Positions 46,998 through 54,833 of a stretch of 64,000 nucleotides of DNA are shown piece after piece. A program made the position numbers and the translations under genes. The notes below the pieces were generated by a model. It made no database searches and was not told the origin of the DNA. It was given only the letters and a program-made list of their open reading frames with translations. The DNA is taken from the NCBI GenBank assembly GCA_949493535.1, contig CASZWJ010000003.1, forward strand, positions 59,293 to 123,292. Reading direction: 5' to 3'. Numbering within the stretch: position 1 is the stretch's first letter; each line of letters starts with the position of its first letter. The stretch comes from an uncultured Alphaproteobacteria bacterium (GTDB lineage: Bacteria > Pseudomonadota > Alphaproteobacteria > RF32 > CAG-239).

Positions 46998-47849
46998 TTA
47001 TGCTGCGACCTTCACCTCCGTTTCCTTGTTGGCAACTCTACCGAGTTCCCTGTCCAATTTCTTTTGCACCTCAGCAAAAACATCTTCACTCACCAACAGC
47101 GCATAACCATGTCGGTATAATTTTCCACCGCTTTTCATCTGTCCACAATAGAAAGAATTGCGCAGCATATGAATTAATGTTCTTCGACTGATTAAACTAC
47201 CAGTAGTTGTATACAGAGGTAATGATTGAGCAATTTCAAGCAACTTTTTGATACTGATTTCTGACCGTAAATAGGTATCAAATAGAAACTTAACTTTGTC
47301 AGCCTGTTCATCCGGCAGAATCCAAGGGCACCAACTTGGACGGCAATTTTTATATCCTATCGGTGCCTTGCCTGGGTAAAATCCATTCTCACGCATCGTT
47401 TGCAAAGCCTTTTTATCCTTTTCAGACTTGTCTGCAGAAAAATGCTCTGCTTTAGCAATCAACTCTCTGTATTCATATATATCATCCGCTGTAGAAAATA
47501 GTGAGATTACAATATGTTCTTTGACAAAGTGAATTTCGACTTTACCTGTTTGCACCAACTCGTCCAATAAACTCATGTGATTAAAGTTCCGGGCTAAACG
47601 GCTAGATTCCGACAAAACCAAAGCTACAGGCGTTACTTTTACTTGCTGGATTAAATCTAATATCTCATTAAATTTCGGACGTCTTTTAGTAAAGGCGCTT
47701 TCAATTGCTTGCTTATTTTGTATGATTTCAAAATTCTTACTTCGGCAATACTCTTTACAGATGGCTTCCTGTTCAGAGAGAGAGTTACCGATATTCTGCT
47801 TTACAGAAGAAATTCGGCACATAATTATTGCATTTTTAGCAAAATCCAT
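46998..47849 (-). CDS. Short serine recombinase lacking zinc ribbon
   Basis: 283 residues. MCRISSVKQNIGNSLSEQE has the catalytic Ser; the Recombinase domain follows (APIGYKNCRPSWCPWILPDE) and ends near residue 265 with no zinc ribbon or coiled coil, so it is shorter than the neighbouring enzyme at 45329. The two in tandem recall transposons that need two recombinases (inference). It overlaps the preceding gene by 14 bases. Confidence 0.85.
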   Translation of the reverse strand: MDFAKNAIIMCRISSVKQNIGNSLSEQEAICKEYCRSKNFEIIQNKQAIESAFTKRRPKFNEILDLIQQVKVTPVALVLSESSRLARNFNHMSLLDELVQTGKVEIHFVKEHIVISLFSTADDIYEYRELIAKAEHFSADKSEKDKKALQTMRENGFYPGKAPIGYKNCRPSWCPWILPDEQADKVKFLFDTYLRSEISIKKLLEIAQSLPLYTTTGSLISRRTLIHMLRNSFYCGQMKSGGKLYRHGYALLVSEDVFAEVQKKLDRELGRVANKETEVKVAA

Positions 47850-48975
47850 CTCTATTTCCTTTCGTTAAAGTTATGATTTGATTTTCATTAATAGCTGCGG
47901 TTATGCCGTCCAAATCCGGCTGCAGCCAGTTGTTTTGCGGTTCGAGCCGGTTAATCAGCCGAAACAGTTCATAAATTGCCGGTGAAAAAGAGTTCCCCGC
48001 ATGTAGCCGCAATTCTCGTTTGCCCATCGTCTTCAGTATCGTTACTAAACCGACAAGCTGCAGGGCTTTTAGAAACTTATATTTGGCATCCAGCAGACGC
48101 TTGAATAAATCTGCCGAATTTTCTTCGCTTAACTGCTGATATCTGACAGCCGCCAAAATTTCATTCCAATAAACCAGCGTAATAGCTCGGCAAATTTGAC
48201 TGCTGAAAAGATTTTGGAATGTCAGCTCCGGAACTGGAAGCCCCGCTTTGCTGATGGCTTGGCGGATATTCTCAGAATTGCCTAACTGAATTTCAAACCG
48301 TAAGTATTGGCTTGAACCTAAGACTGCCCAATCAATCGCCTGAGCATTTTCGGAACTGACAGCCCGGCTTTTGCAATACCGAGCCTTTTGAATATCCCTG
48401 AGTTTGTCGTAAATAACGACATTCCGGTGCCGGGCTAAGAAATGCAGCGAATGCCCTTCATTTCGGTATGACACCTTGGTACAATCGAGCCGGCGGCTGA
48501 TGTCAGCTTTGTTCAAATATTGTAAAATCACACAGGGTGCGACTTTAACCAGAACATTCTTACCATAGTCAATCCTCACAACTTGTGCTGACCGCAACAC
48601 TTGAGACGAAACATCAACACCCATCTCGTGAATCCGTAAAGCCAAAATGCTGATGATATCTTCAAAATCGGCATCGCAAACTTCTTCCAGATTGTTGGGC
48701 GGAAAATGCAGAAGTTTCGGTGCGGAAAATTCAATTTTCAACTTAACGCTGAAACCTCCGTGCCGCAGTACGCTGCTTAATGACAGCTTAGGGTAGTAAT
48801 GCTGTTGCAGCTCTTCACGCGTTGCAAAGTTATAGCAGGTCACAGCCTCCGCCCCTTGCATATCCCAGAGGATTTGCGGATTAGGCTTAAAACGCCCAAG
48901 CTCTGTTATTGTGATGTCCGTGTAATCGACCAGCAAAACGCAGGTATCACAGACATTTTTATTATTTGTGCTCAT
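47836..48975 (-). CDS. Replication-protein-like gene (gene II/X-type, tentative)
   Basis: 379 residues, cytosolic. The segment HFLARHRNVVIYDKLRDIQK, followed by QYLRFEIQLGN, resembles the pattern of rolling-circle proteins of filamentous phages (phage CRI/gene II-X family), where a Tyr-containing yDK...R.E motif is common. No sure HUH motif is seen, so this is tentative. It is translationally coupled both to the small gene before it and the recombinase after it (14-base overlaps each). Other inovirus genes such as Zot are absent. Confidence 0.5.
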   Translation of the reverse strand: MSTNNKNVCDTCVLLVDYTDITITELGRFKPNPQILWDMQGAEAVTCYNFATREELQQHYYPKLSLSSVLRHGGFSVKLKIEFSAPKLLHFPPNNLEEVCDADFEDIISILALRIHEMGVDVSSQVLRSAQVVRIDYGKNVLVKVAPCVILQYLNKADISRRLDCTKVSYRNEGHSLHFLARHRNVVIYDKLRDIQKARYCKSRAVSSENAQAIDWAVLGSSQYLRFEIQLGNSENIRQAISKAGLPVPELTFQNLFSSQICRAITLVYWNEILAAVRYQQLSEENSADLFKRLLDAKYKFLKALQLVGLVTILKTMGKRELRLHAGNSFSPAIYELFRLINRLEPQNNWLQPDLDGITAAINENQIITLTKGNRDGFC

Positions 48976-49153
48976 TGACAGACCTTCCTTTCATTTGAGC
49001 ATTGATTAAAACTTCCAACTCAGGATTTTCCTGAGCGGCCTCATGTAATATATTCAACAGAGCAACAAGACTTTTGCCTGCATCGACAGCTTCATCCGCC
49101 GTCAAGTCAGGACAACACTTCAAAATCTCATTATTTAGCGCTTGGTAATTCAA
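48962..49153 (-). CDS. Small protein heading the recombinase operon
   Basis: 63 residues (MNYQALNNEILKCCPDLTAD and on). Resembles in pattern the 73-residue protein at 25843-26064: an acidic turn, then a hydrophobic helix (EAVDAGKSLVALLNILHEAA). Overlaps the next gene by 14 bases. No known domain. Confidence 0.6.
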   Translation of the reverse strand: MNYQALNNEILKCCPDLTADEAVDAGKSLVALLNILHEAAQENPELEVLINAQMKGRSVNEHK

Positions 49154-49244
49154 GACAGAGCTCTCCGTTGATGTTAATTACGGGGGCTCTTTACAAGATG
49201 ATATTCTGAAAATTAACTATATTTAGAAAAAAAAGATAAAAAAA

Positions 49245-49297
49245 ATCCTATAAATTTGCATAATTACAAATAGTTATGTGTTTTATTTTTATAGGAT
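49245..49297. repeat. Inverted repeat upstream of the recombinase operon
   Basis: TCCTATAAA (49246-49254) and its complement TTTATAGGA (49288-49296) enclose an AT-rich centre with a smaller ATTAC/GTTAT-like dyad. It lies between the XRE gene and the operon it may control; operator or single-strand origin are both possible. Confidence 0.5.
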
Positions 49298-49329
49298 AAT
49301 ATATATATTTTAATATGATAACAGACATC

Positions 49330-49360
49330 AAAAAAATACTCTTTCATAAAAGAAAGAGTG
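49330..49360 (-). terminator. Terminator of the XRE gene
   Basis: ACTCTTTC pairs with GAAAGAGT; the minus-strand RNA ends in T7. Confidence 0.8.
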
Positions 49361-49381
49361 TTCTCCAACTAAAGAAATGCT

Positions 49382-49831
49382 TTAGGGCCTTTTCTTTAGA
49401 CGCTCATCCAATGGATAAAAGGCATCTCGGTTCGTACATTCTGGACTTGTCTTATACAAATTCCATGTAGCATATGTATTTGCCAATACTTTTAACATAA
49501 CTTGTAATAATGCACTATCGCTTTTTTCTAACAAACTCATAATTTTCCCTGTAGTACTTGTTCTCTTTGGATATAATGATATTATGAACTCATCAAACTG
49601 ATAATCTAAAGCTTCAGACAACGACATTAATGTAAGTAGACTTGCATCAACCTCGCCTTTTTCAATCTTGTAAATTGTATTAACATTCACATGAGATTTT
49701 TGAGCTAAGAGCTGCAACGAATATTTCTTTCTCTGTCGTAGTTCCGCTAATTTTGCCCCAATTTTCTTTACTCGACCGATATATCTCTTTTTACGATATT
49801 CTCTTTGTTCTGATTTATATTTATTTGTCAT
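49382..49831 (-). CDS. XRE-family transcriptional regulator
   Basis: 149 residues. The helix-turn-helix is at about residues 25-80 (AELRQRKKYSLQLLAQKSHV, NVNTIYKIEKGEVDASLLTL). A C-terminal stretch after residue 90 may form a dimer interface. Preceded by a TTGACT promoter within 49865-49900. By location it may repress the replication-like/recombinase operon downstream, through the inverted repeat at 49245-49297 (inference). Confidence 0.85.
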   Translation of the reverse strand: MTNKYKSEQREYRKKRYIGRVKKIGAKLAELRQRKKYSLQLLAQKSHVNVNTIYKIEKGEVDASLLTLMSLSEALDYQFDEFIISLYPKRTSTTGKIMSLLEKSDSALLQVMLKVLANTYATWNLYKTSPECTNRDAFYPLDERLKKRP

Positions 49832-49911
49832 TTTATTGCCTTGCTTTAATGTTTATAAAATAGCAAAAACCGTTTTCCTTTCAAAGTCAAATTATTAGAA
49901 ATATTTCCCAC

Positions 49912-49946
49912 AAAAAACAGCCCCGAATAAAAAATATCCGGGGCTG
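49912..49946 (-). terminator. Strong terminator behind an outer-membrane-protein remnant
   Basis: CAGCCCCG pairs with CGGGGCTG, followed by T6 on the minus strand. Confidence 0.85.
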
Positions 49947-49968
49947 CTTAGTTTTAGTGATTTAACGC

Positions 49969-50043
49969 TTAAAATTTATACTTAGCGTTAATCAATCCTG
50001 TGTGGTCTTGGTAAACCACCTCAGATTTGAGGTGTTTATAACA
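49969..50043 (-). pseudogene. C-terminal remnant of an outer-membrane beta-barrel gene
   Basis: Directly after the TAA of the lipoprotein gene, in the same frame, 24 codons read YKHLKSEVVYQDHTGLINAK and end YKF-stop. The final strand with terminal Phe is the sorting signal of Gram-negative porins. The native terminator follows. No other part of such a gene is present, so the lipoprotein module probably replaced or was inserted into it. Confidence 0.5.
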
Positions 50044-50967
50044 TTAATATACTAATTCACTATTGCCGCATAGGGCATCAGACATATAAACTGCTCCCAA
50101 GACACTTCGGTTGGTATAATCTTGGTTATCTAAGGGGTTATTTTCATTTTTGCTATAATATTCAGTCGGCACCAACTTACCACCTCGTTGCTCAAAATTG
50201 ATTCTAAAAATATCAGATACTTTAATTATTAGGGCAGAACCTTTAACCGAAAATGAATAATTTTCTTGTTTACTAAATCTGTTATATGCCATTGATAATA
50301 ATGACATACCGATAATGACATCCTCAATTTTGCAGTCCTTTTTAACCAAACTTTCAACTGGCATTCCAATCATAGATGGCGCAGACTTTTTAAATCTGCC
50401 ATACAATTTCGACTTATTAAAAGTTTTCATAAATTCAGCTTTTTGTTTCGTGTAATTTTGTTCGATTTTCAGTTTATGCCGAAGATTTCCGGCCATCCAG
50501 GCCTTAATCTCTCCATGAGCCCAGTAGCTCTTTAACTTTGTCGTTTTTTCCCTGTCTTGAATAAAATCATTTTTTAAACAAAAACCGGCGACTTCATTCA
50601 AGATTCCATAACTATCATAAGTTTCGCCATCCCTTTCGCTCAAGTCTTTCATTTTCTTATCGCGATAAAAAACAGAGGGCATTTCAAGATAGCTATTGAT
50701 TACAAGATTAGCTTGCGGGATATTGACTGAGGACAAACCATTTCTTGTTTTAAGCTTATCATTCACATTCAGAATTTCTGTTTCCAGTTTTATGAGTTTA
50801 TCCCAATCATAATTTTCCACATACTTATTCTCAAAGCTTTTGCATCTTCCCACGCCTAATAATTTTTTTGTGGGAATGCTAAATTGACTAAAATAGGCTC
50901 CCTGTTTCTCATCATTAATTATGGCGCAACCGCTAAGCATAAGCATTATCATTAAAAACTTTTTCAT
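50044..50967 (-). CDS. Putative lipoprotein, unknown
   Basis: 307 residues. Signal peptide with lipobox MLSGC; Cys14 is the likely lipidated residue. The mature part is polar with few Cys (VGRCKSFENK, VAGFCLKND, DALCGNSELVY). No family recognised. It starts 15 bases after the stop of the membrane protein at 50983, so the two are an operon. Their location behind the pseudoknotted RNA may be meaningful. Confidence 0.6.
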   Translation of the reverse strand: MKKFLMIMLMLSGCAIINDEKQGAYFSQFSIPTKKLLGVGRCKSFENKYVENYDWDKLIKLETEILNVNDKLKTRNGLSSVNIPQANLVINSYLEMPSVFYRDKKMKDLSERDGETYDSYGILNEVAGFCLKNDFIQDREKTTKLKSYWAHGEIKAWMAGNLRHKLKIEQNYTKQKAEFMKTFNKSKLYGRFKKSAPSMIGMPVESLVKKDCKIEDVIIGMSLLSMAYNRFSKQENYSFSVKGSALIIKVSDIFRINFEQRGGKLVPTEYYSKNENNPLDNQDYTNRSVLGAVYMSDALCGNSELVY

Positions 50968-50982
50968 AGTCCTCTCCTCTAA

Positions 50983-51483
50983 TTATTCATAATCTTCAAC
51001 GCCGTTCTCTGTCATTCGATAGTATAAAACACCATCTCTGGCCTTGCCATCGACATCCCAGAACAACGCTTCAATACTGGCACAATTAGTTTCTTCCAAA
51101 TCCAAATCTGCCCCAACTTCTACCCTTTGTTTATCACCGTTGTTAGCATCTTGAATAAACTCTCTTAAAACAAACTGGACACTCCGCCCCCCTTGAGGAA
51201 AGCAAAACCTTCTATAAACAGTTGTCTTATATACATCTCTGATTGCATAAACATCAGTTATTATTTCTGCATAAATTGGCCTGTCATTCCGCACGCCATC
51301 CATCTTTGTACATTGGGTTTTAATGCTTGAAACAACTTCTTTTCCATCACATGCCGAAATATAGTTAGCCTCAGGAATTTCAAAACCATACTGCTCATGA
51401 TAAGCACCATACACAGCAAAAATTATGACCATTATTCCAATAATATAAAGAAATTTATGCCAAAGATATTTTAGTTTTTCCAT
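50983..51483 (-). CDS. Single-pass membrane protein, unknown
   Basis: 166 residues. One transmembrane helix at about residues 10-28 (FLYIIGIMVIIFAVYGAYHE), then a periplasmic part with Cys pairs (SACDGKEVV, TQCTKMDG) and a repeated strand pattern. GGGAGAAAC precedes the ATG at 51483. It is in one operon with the lipoprotein gene. The ncRNA terminator lies between it and the RNA promoter, so it would need read-through or its own promoter. Confidence 0.6.
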   Translation of the reverse strand: MEKLKYLWHKFLYIIGIMVIIFAVYGAYHEQYGFEIPEANYISACDGKEVVSSIKTQCTKMDGVRNDRPIYAEIITDVYAIRDVYKTTVYRRFCFPQGGRSVQFVLREFIQDANNGDKQRVEVGADLDLEETNCASIEALFWDVDGKARDGVLYYRMTENGVEDYE

Positions 51484-51511
51484 TTAGTTTCTCCCTTTTT
51501 CTAATTCTAAC

Positions 51512-51716
51512 AAAAATAAAAGTCGCCAAAGTTCCATGGCGACCGGGAGTTAGTAACTGCACTATAACAGCATGATGCTTTTGGCATAATGCTTGGACAT
51601 AACATCATCTCCCGGTCATAAAAACCGGAAGAAGTGTTTTTTGATTTCGGTCTGCCTTCTAAAATCTCAGACCGTATAGTGAAGAGGTTACTACGCCCCA
51701 GTCCGACAATCGAACC
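51512..51716 (-). ncRNA. Pseudoknotted small RNA with own promoter and terminator
   Basis: About 205 nt, minus strand. In order: hairpin GUUCGA-uug-UCGGAC; 5' strand of helix P1 (51693-51675, UAGUAAC then CACUAUA); hairpin CGGUCUG/CAGACCG; 5' strand of P3 (51617-51609, GACCGGGAG); hairpin AGCAU-AUGC/GCAU-AUGCU; 3' strand of P1 (51566-51551, UAUAGUG-CA-GUUACUA); 3' strand of P3 (51549-51541, CUCCCGGUC); terminator GUCGCCA/UGGCGAC followed by UUUUAUUUUU. P1 (14 pairs) and P3 (9 pairs) cross, forming a pseudoknot. It has no long reading frame and resembles no RNA class I know (not tmRNA, 6S, RNase P or SRP RNA). Confidence 0.75.
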
Positions 51717-51722
51717 AGTTTT

Positions 51723-51752
51723 ATATTAGGTTAAACCGAGAAAAAAAGTCAA
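51723..51752 (-). promoter_or_regulatory. Promoter of the small RNA
   Basis: Minus-strand TTGACT (51747-51752) and TAATAT (51723-51728), 18 bases apart; the start would be near 51716. Confidence 0.7.
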
Positions 51753-51781
51753 AGAATTTTTTTTAATATTCAAGTCCGTCA

Positions 51782-51904
51782 ACTCATTATATAATTTTAG
51801 TTTTATAATGAGTCCTTATTTTTTAAGCGTTGTAAGACTTTAAGCCTGGACTTTTATTTTATACTCATTATAATTTATTACATAAATTCAATAACATAAT
51901 GAGT
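51782..51904 (+). promoter_or_regulatory. Recombinase promoter with two ACTCATTATA inverted repeats
   Basis: ACTCATTATA (51782-51791) and its perfect complement (51804-51813) are 12 bases apart. A second pair starts at 51863 and ends at 51904 with one mismatch. The left arm of the second overlaps the promoter TGGACT-16-TATAAT (51847-51874). Such arms could be binding sites of the recombinase or of a repressor. Confidence 0.65.
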
Positions 51905-51915
51905 TTGAGGCAAAA

Positions 51916-52515
51916 ATGGCACTTAATAAACAGGCAAAAATCCTCACGCCAAAGCAGCAGGAACTGACATTGAGCTATTTGGAACGGACAAGATATCCGC
52001 TCCGCAACAAAATTATTTTTATGCTTAGTTACAAGGCCGGATTGCGGGCAAAAGAAATAGCAAACTTAAGCTGGCTGATGGTTTGCGACTCGGAAGGAAA
52101 CTTAAGCCGCGAAATTAACCTTATTAATAAGGCATCCAAGGGCAAGCAATCCGGACGGATTATTCCTCTGCACAAAGATTTGGCTGTCTTATTGGTGGAA
52201 TTGCTAAGCAAACAGAAGAAAAATGAGCATTTTAATTTGGCGAATCGGATTATTACGACAGAACGTGACAATAAGACTAGTCCACAGGCAATCGTCAATT
52301 TCTTTTATAATTTATATAAGGAAATCGGTTTTGAGGGCTGCTCTTCACATAGCGGCCGCAGAACCTTCATTACCACCGCTGCTAAAAATATCAGTCTTGC
52401 CGGCGGAACCTTAAACGATATCCGCATGTTGGCCGGACATTCCACCCTTGCCACCACCCAACGCTATATTGAATACAATACCGACGCACAGAAGAAAATT
52501 GTAGAGATGATTTAA
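51916..52515 (+). CDS. Tyrosine recombinase (catalytic-domain only)
   Basis: 199 residues. Catalytic residues: first Arg in KAGLRAKEIANL, Lys in KASKGKQSGR, HSGRRTF (HxxR), LAGHSTLATTQRYIEYN (His and nucleophile Tyr). There is no long N-terminal SAM-like domain, as in short plasmid-type integrases. It is tail-to-tail with the DUF3800 gene (4-base overlap) and divergent from the small RNA. Confidence 0.9.
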   Translation: MALNKQAKILTPKQQELTLSYLERTRYPLRNKIIFMLSYKAGLRAKEIANLSWLMVCDSEGNLSREINLINKASKGKQSGRIIPLHKDLAVLLVELLSKQKKNEHFNLANRIITTERDNKTSPQAIVNFFYNLYKEIGFEGCSSHSGRRTFITTAAKNISLAGGTLNDIRMLAGHSTLATTQRYIEYNTDAQKKIVEMI

Positions 52516-53300
52516 CACTTTAAAAAGGCTTCTTTTGCTTCATCGGAAAGATTAACATCTTCTATTTTATGTACAAATTTTAATCCATAACCAATTGCAA
52601 CATTATTATGTCGATAAAATTTATCTTTTAACTCTAATAAATACCTTGCTTCAATTATTTGTTTTCCATCAAAATATTGACCAAATGTAATATGGTATAA
52701 AGTACTTGCGATCATGTCAGCGAGAAATAATAAATCCGTTTCATTTTTTACTATGTCAATAATATGCCCTGTACTTATATGAGTAAACATCCACGATTTA
52801 TCTCTTTTGATAGTATCAACATATCTTTTAAACTGCGGTACATTTACAGCATTATTTTTTTCAATAATAAAAAGAATTTTATCACTTGGTATTTTATTGT
52901 CTTTAATATATTGATTTAATCGTTCAAATAAAAAACAAAGATTTTTATGATAAAATCTCATTGGACTTTGAGGATTATATACTGTATTCATTCCTTCTTT
53001 AAGGGTTTTCTTATTAGATACAACAGAAAAAGCTACAAAATTTAATCGGCTCACTTCTTTTACTGCAAATAATTTTTTATAATGTGATTTTAAATCTGTG
53101 AAATGAAGACTTTTTATTCCTAAAACCTTTTTTATATAATTTAGGCAGTCATCAATACTTTTATAATCTTTTTTTGCTATAAGAACCGCTCCTAAATTTA
53201 AAAAATCACTTCCATTGCCTTTACCATCGGCCAACTTATTAAATGCAGGATCTCCACTTTCATCAATCAAAACCATATAATCATAAGCTTCAAAATCCAT
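52512..53300 (-). CDS. DUF3800 protein
   Basis: 262 residues. The N-terminal YMVLIDESGDP is the family signature with two conserved acidic residues; the fold is RNase H-like, and a nuclease role is proposed for the family. SLHFTDLKSH is the second acidic/His block. It follows the Fic gene after two bases, probably translated together. No signal peptide. Commonly found beside defence and mobile genes. Confidence 0.85.
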   Translation of the reverse strand: MDFEAYDYMVLIDESGDPAFNKLADGKGNGSDFLNLGAVLIAKKDYKSIDDCLNYIKKVLGIKSLHFTDLKSHYKKLFAVKEVSRLNFVAFSVVSNKKTLKEGMNTVYNPQSPMRFYHKNLCFLFERLNQYIKDNKIPSDKILFIIEKNNAVNVPQFKRYVDTIKRDKSWMFTHISTGHIIDIVKNETDLLFLADMIASTLYHITFGQYFDGKQIIEARYLLELKDKFYRHNNVAIGYGLKFVHKIEDVNLSDEAKEAFLKC

Positions 53301-53302
53301 AT

Positions 53303-54373
53303 CTAAACTAATCCTTCAAATTTTTCTGCCAATCTATAAGTCCTTGCTTTTTTGGATTCATTAGCATATTGCAAAAAGCCTTCGGTAATCCATTGACGGA
53401 GTAAGGCTCTGGCAGATTGGGCGGAAATACCTAATATATCCGCAATTTGAGTACTGTTGACTTCCTTAAATTCCGCGAATAATTCCAAGACTTTCCGTTG
53501 CTTAATATCAAGCTCACGCAGTATTGGGCTTTTATCTGCCGTAAATCCTTTTGTCTTTTCATTTTTGGCATGTTCATTGACCTTGCCAAAAGCATCGGCC
53601 ACACCGGCAATAAAATACTCCAGCCATGACGTTATATCCGCCTCATGTCGTCCGTAATAATAGTTATGATGCGGATGTGTCTGCAAAGCATCATAATAAC
53701 GGATTAAATTCTTGGCATAATATTCTTCCAACGAGTAAATGCCTTTTAACCCGTAACCGCCTTTACGCATAATAAAACTGGTTAAAAGTCTGGCAGTTCG
53801 TCCGTTTCCGTCATAATAAGGGTGGATGGTTACAAACTGATAATGTACAATTCCGGCCACCAATGGTACCGGAAAATTTCCGGCATTCTGCACCCATTGG
53901 CAAAAATCTGTCATCATCTCCGGCACATCTTTAGCTTCCGGCGGTAAATAAATTTTAGCACCGGTTTCGCTGTCGTAAATCGCATTCTGATTATCCCGAT
54001 ACGGAATTATACTTTTACTGGCTTCAACCAAACTATGAATGTTGGCTATCAACTTCTCATCAAAAGAACGATTGGCGACAACAGCCTCTTCCATAGCATT
54101 CCAAGCCTTGTAATAAGCTTTGACTTCCTGCTCGTCTTTTTCTCTCTGTGGCAATTTTCGCCCTCTTAGAGCCTCAGCTACTTCCTTTCCGGTCAGACGA
54201 TTGCCTTCAATCTGCGTAGAATAATGAATTGTTGCTACTTTGGCACTTTCCCGCAACGATAATAAAAGTTGCGGCGATATGGGCTGATTTTCAAACTGCT
54301 GTTTAATAACCTCAATTTTTGCCAGATCTGTAAGCATCTGAGCAGTTACCGTATATTTAGGATTAAAAGCCAT
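53303..54373 (-). CDS. Fic-family protein (class II)
   Basis: 356 residues. N-terminal inhibitory helix STQIEGN (about residue 55), Fic motif HPYYDGNGRTAR (about residue 190), and a C-terminal winged helix (residues 290-350, ADILGISAQSARALLRQWIT). All catalytic positions of an AMP-transferase are present. It differs strongly from the Fic protein at 41276. Immediately upstream of and co-oriented with DUF3800, suggesting a joint toxin or defence role (inference). Confidence 0.9.
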   Translation of the reverse strand: MAFNPKYTVTAQMLTDLAKIEVIKQQFENQPISPQLLLSLRESAKVATIHYSTQIEGNRLTGKEVAEALRGRKLPQREKDEQEVKAYYKAWNAMEEAVVANRSFDEKLIANIHSLVEASKSIIPYRDNQNAIYDSETGAKIYLPPEAKDVPEMMTDFCQWVQNAGNFPVPLVAGIVHYQFVTIHPYYDGNGRTARLLTSFIMRKGGYGLKGIYSLEEYYAKNLIRYYDALQTHPHHNYYYGRHEADITSWLEYFIAGVADAFGKVNEHAKNEKTKGFTADKSPILRELDIKQRKVLELFAEFKEVNSTQIADILGISAQSARALLRQWITEGFLQYANESKKARTYRLAEKFEGLV

Positions 54374-54443
54374 GACAATTTCCTTAACATTATTTAAATA
54401 TTAAAGTAATATTATTCAAACATTAAATCAACATTAAAATAAG

Positions 54444-54698
54444 TTATTCGCCTTTATCCGCTCTTTCAAAAATAGCACCTAAGACTTCAAGATTTTTAAT
54501 CGTGGCCTTTAGTATCTTATTTTGCATTGCACGGAGTGTGTAAAAATTTTTGCTTTTGTTTGATTCCATTGTTTTGACAATCATTTCAACTTCTAGACCT
54601 GTATAGCAACGCATTATCCTAGTAAACGGATTGCTGAAATGCTTTAGCGCATAATTTAATGCCGTATTGTCCAGACAAATATAAAAGTCCTTAATCAT
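54444..54698 (-). CDS. Small unknown protein
   Basis: 84 residues (MIKDFYICLDNTALNYALKH and on), helical, no signal peptide. It precedes the Fic-DUF3800 pair by 70 bases on the same strand and may be part of the operon, for example as an antitoxin; no evidence beyond position. Confidence 0.5.
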   Translation of the reverse strand: MIKDFYICLDNTALNYALKHFSNPFTRIMRCYTGLEVEMIVKTMESNKSKNFYTLRAMQNKILKATIKNLEVLGAIFERADKGE

Positions 54699-54833
54699 TT
54701 TTATTATTTCCTTCTGATGTTGGTTATATAATAAAAATATTGAGCATTGGGTTTTGCTCTTATTTCTTTTTTATTGTATTTCAGAATCTAATGAAATATA
54801 CTGAAATCATTCTTGATTTATCGGAATTCTTAA

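Noticed and set aside
49912..50043. CACCTCAGATTTGAGGTG dyad as an extra terminator
   Set aside because: It lies within the porin-like codons and has no T run; the real terminator is 49912-49946.
51512..51716. tmRNA, 6S RNA, SRP RNA or a tRNA for the structured RNA
   Set aside because: No tag frame or tRNA-like ends, no central open bulge with closing terminal stem, and no SRP loop; the crossing helices and separate terminator differ from all of these.
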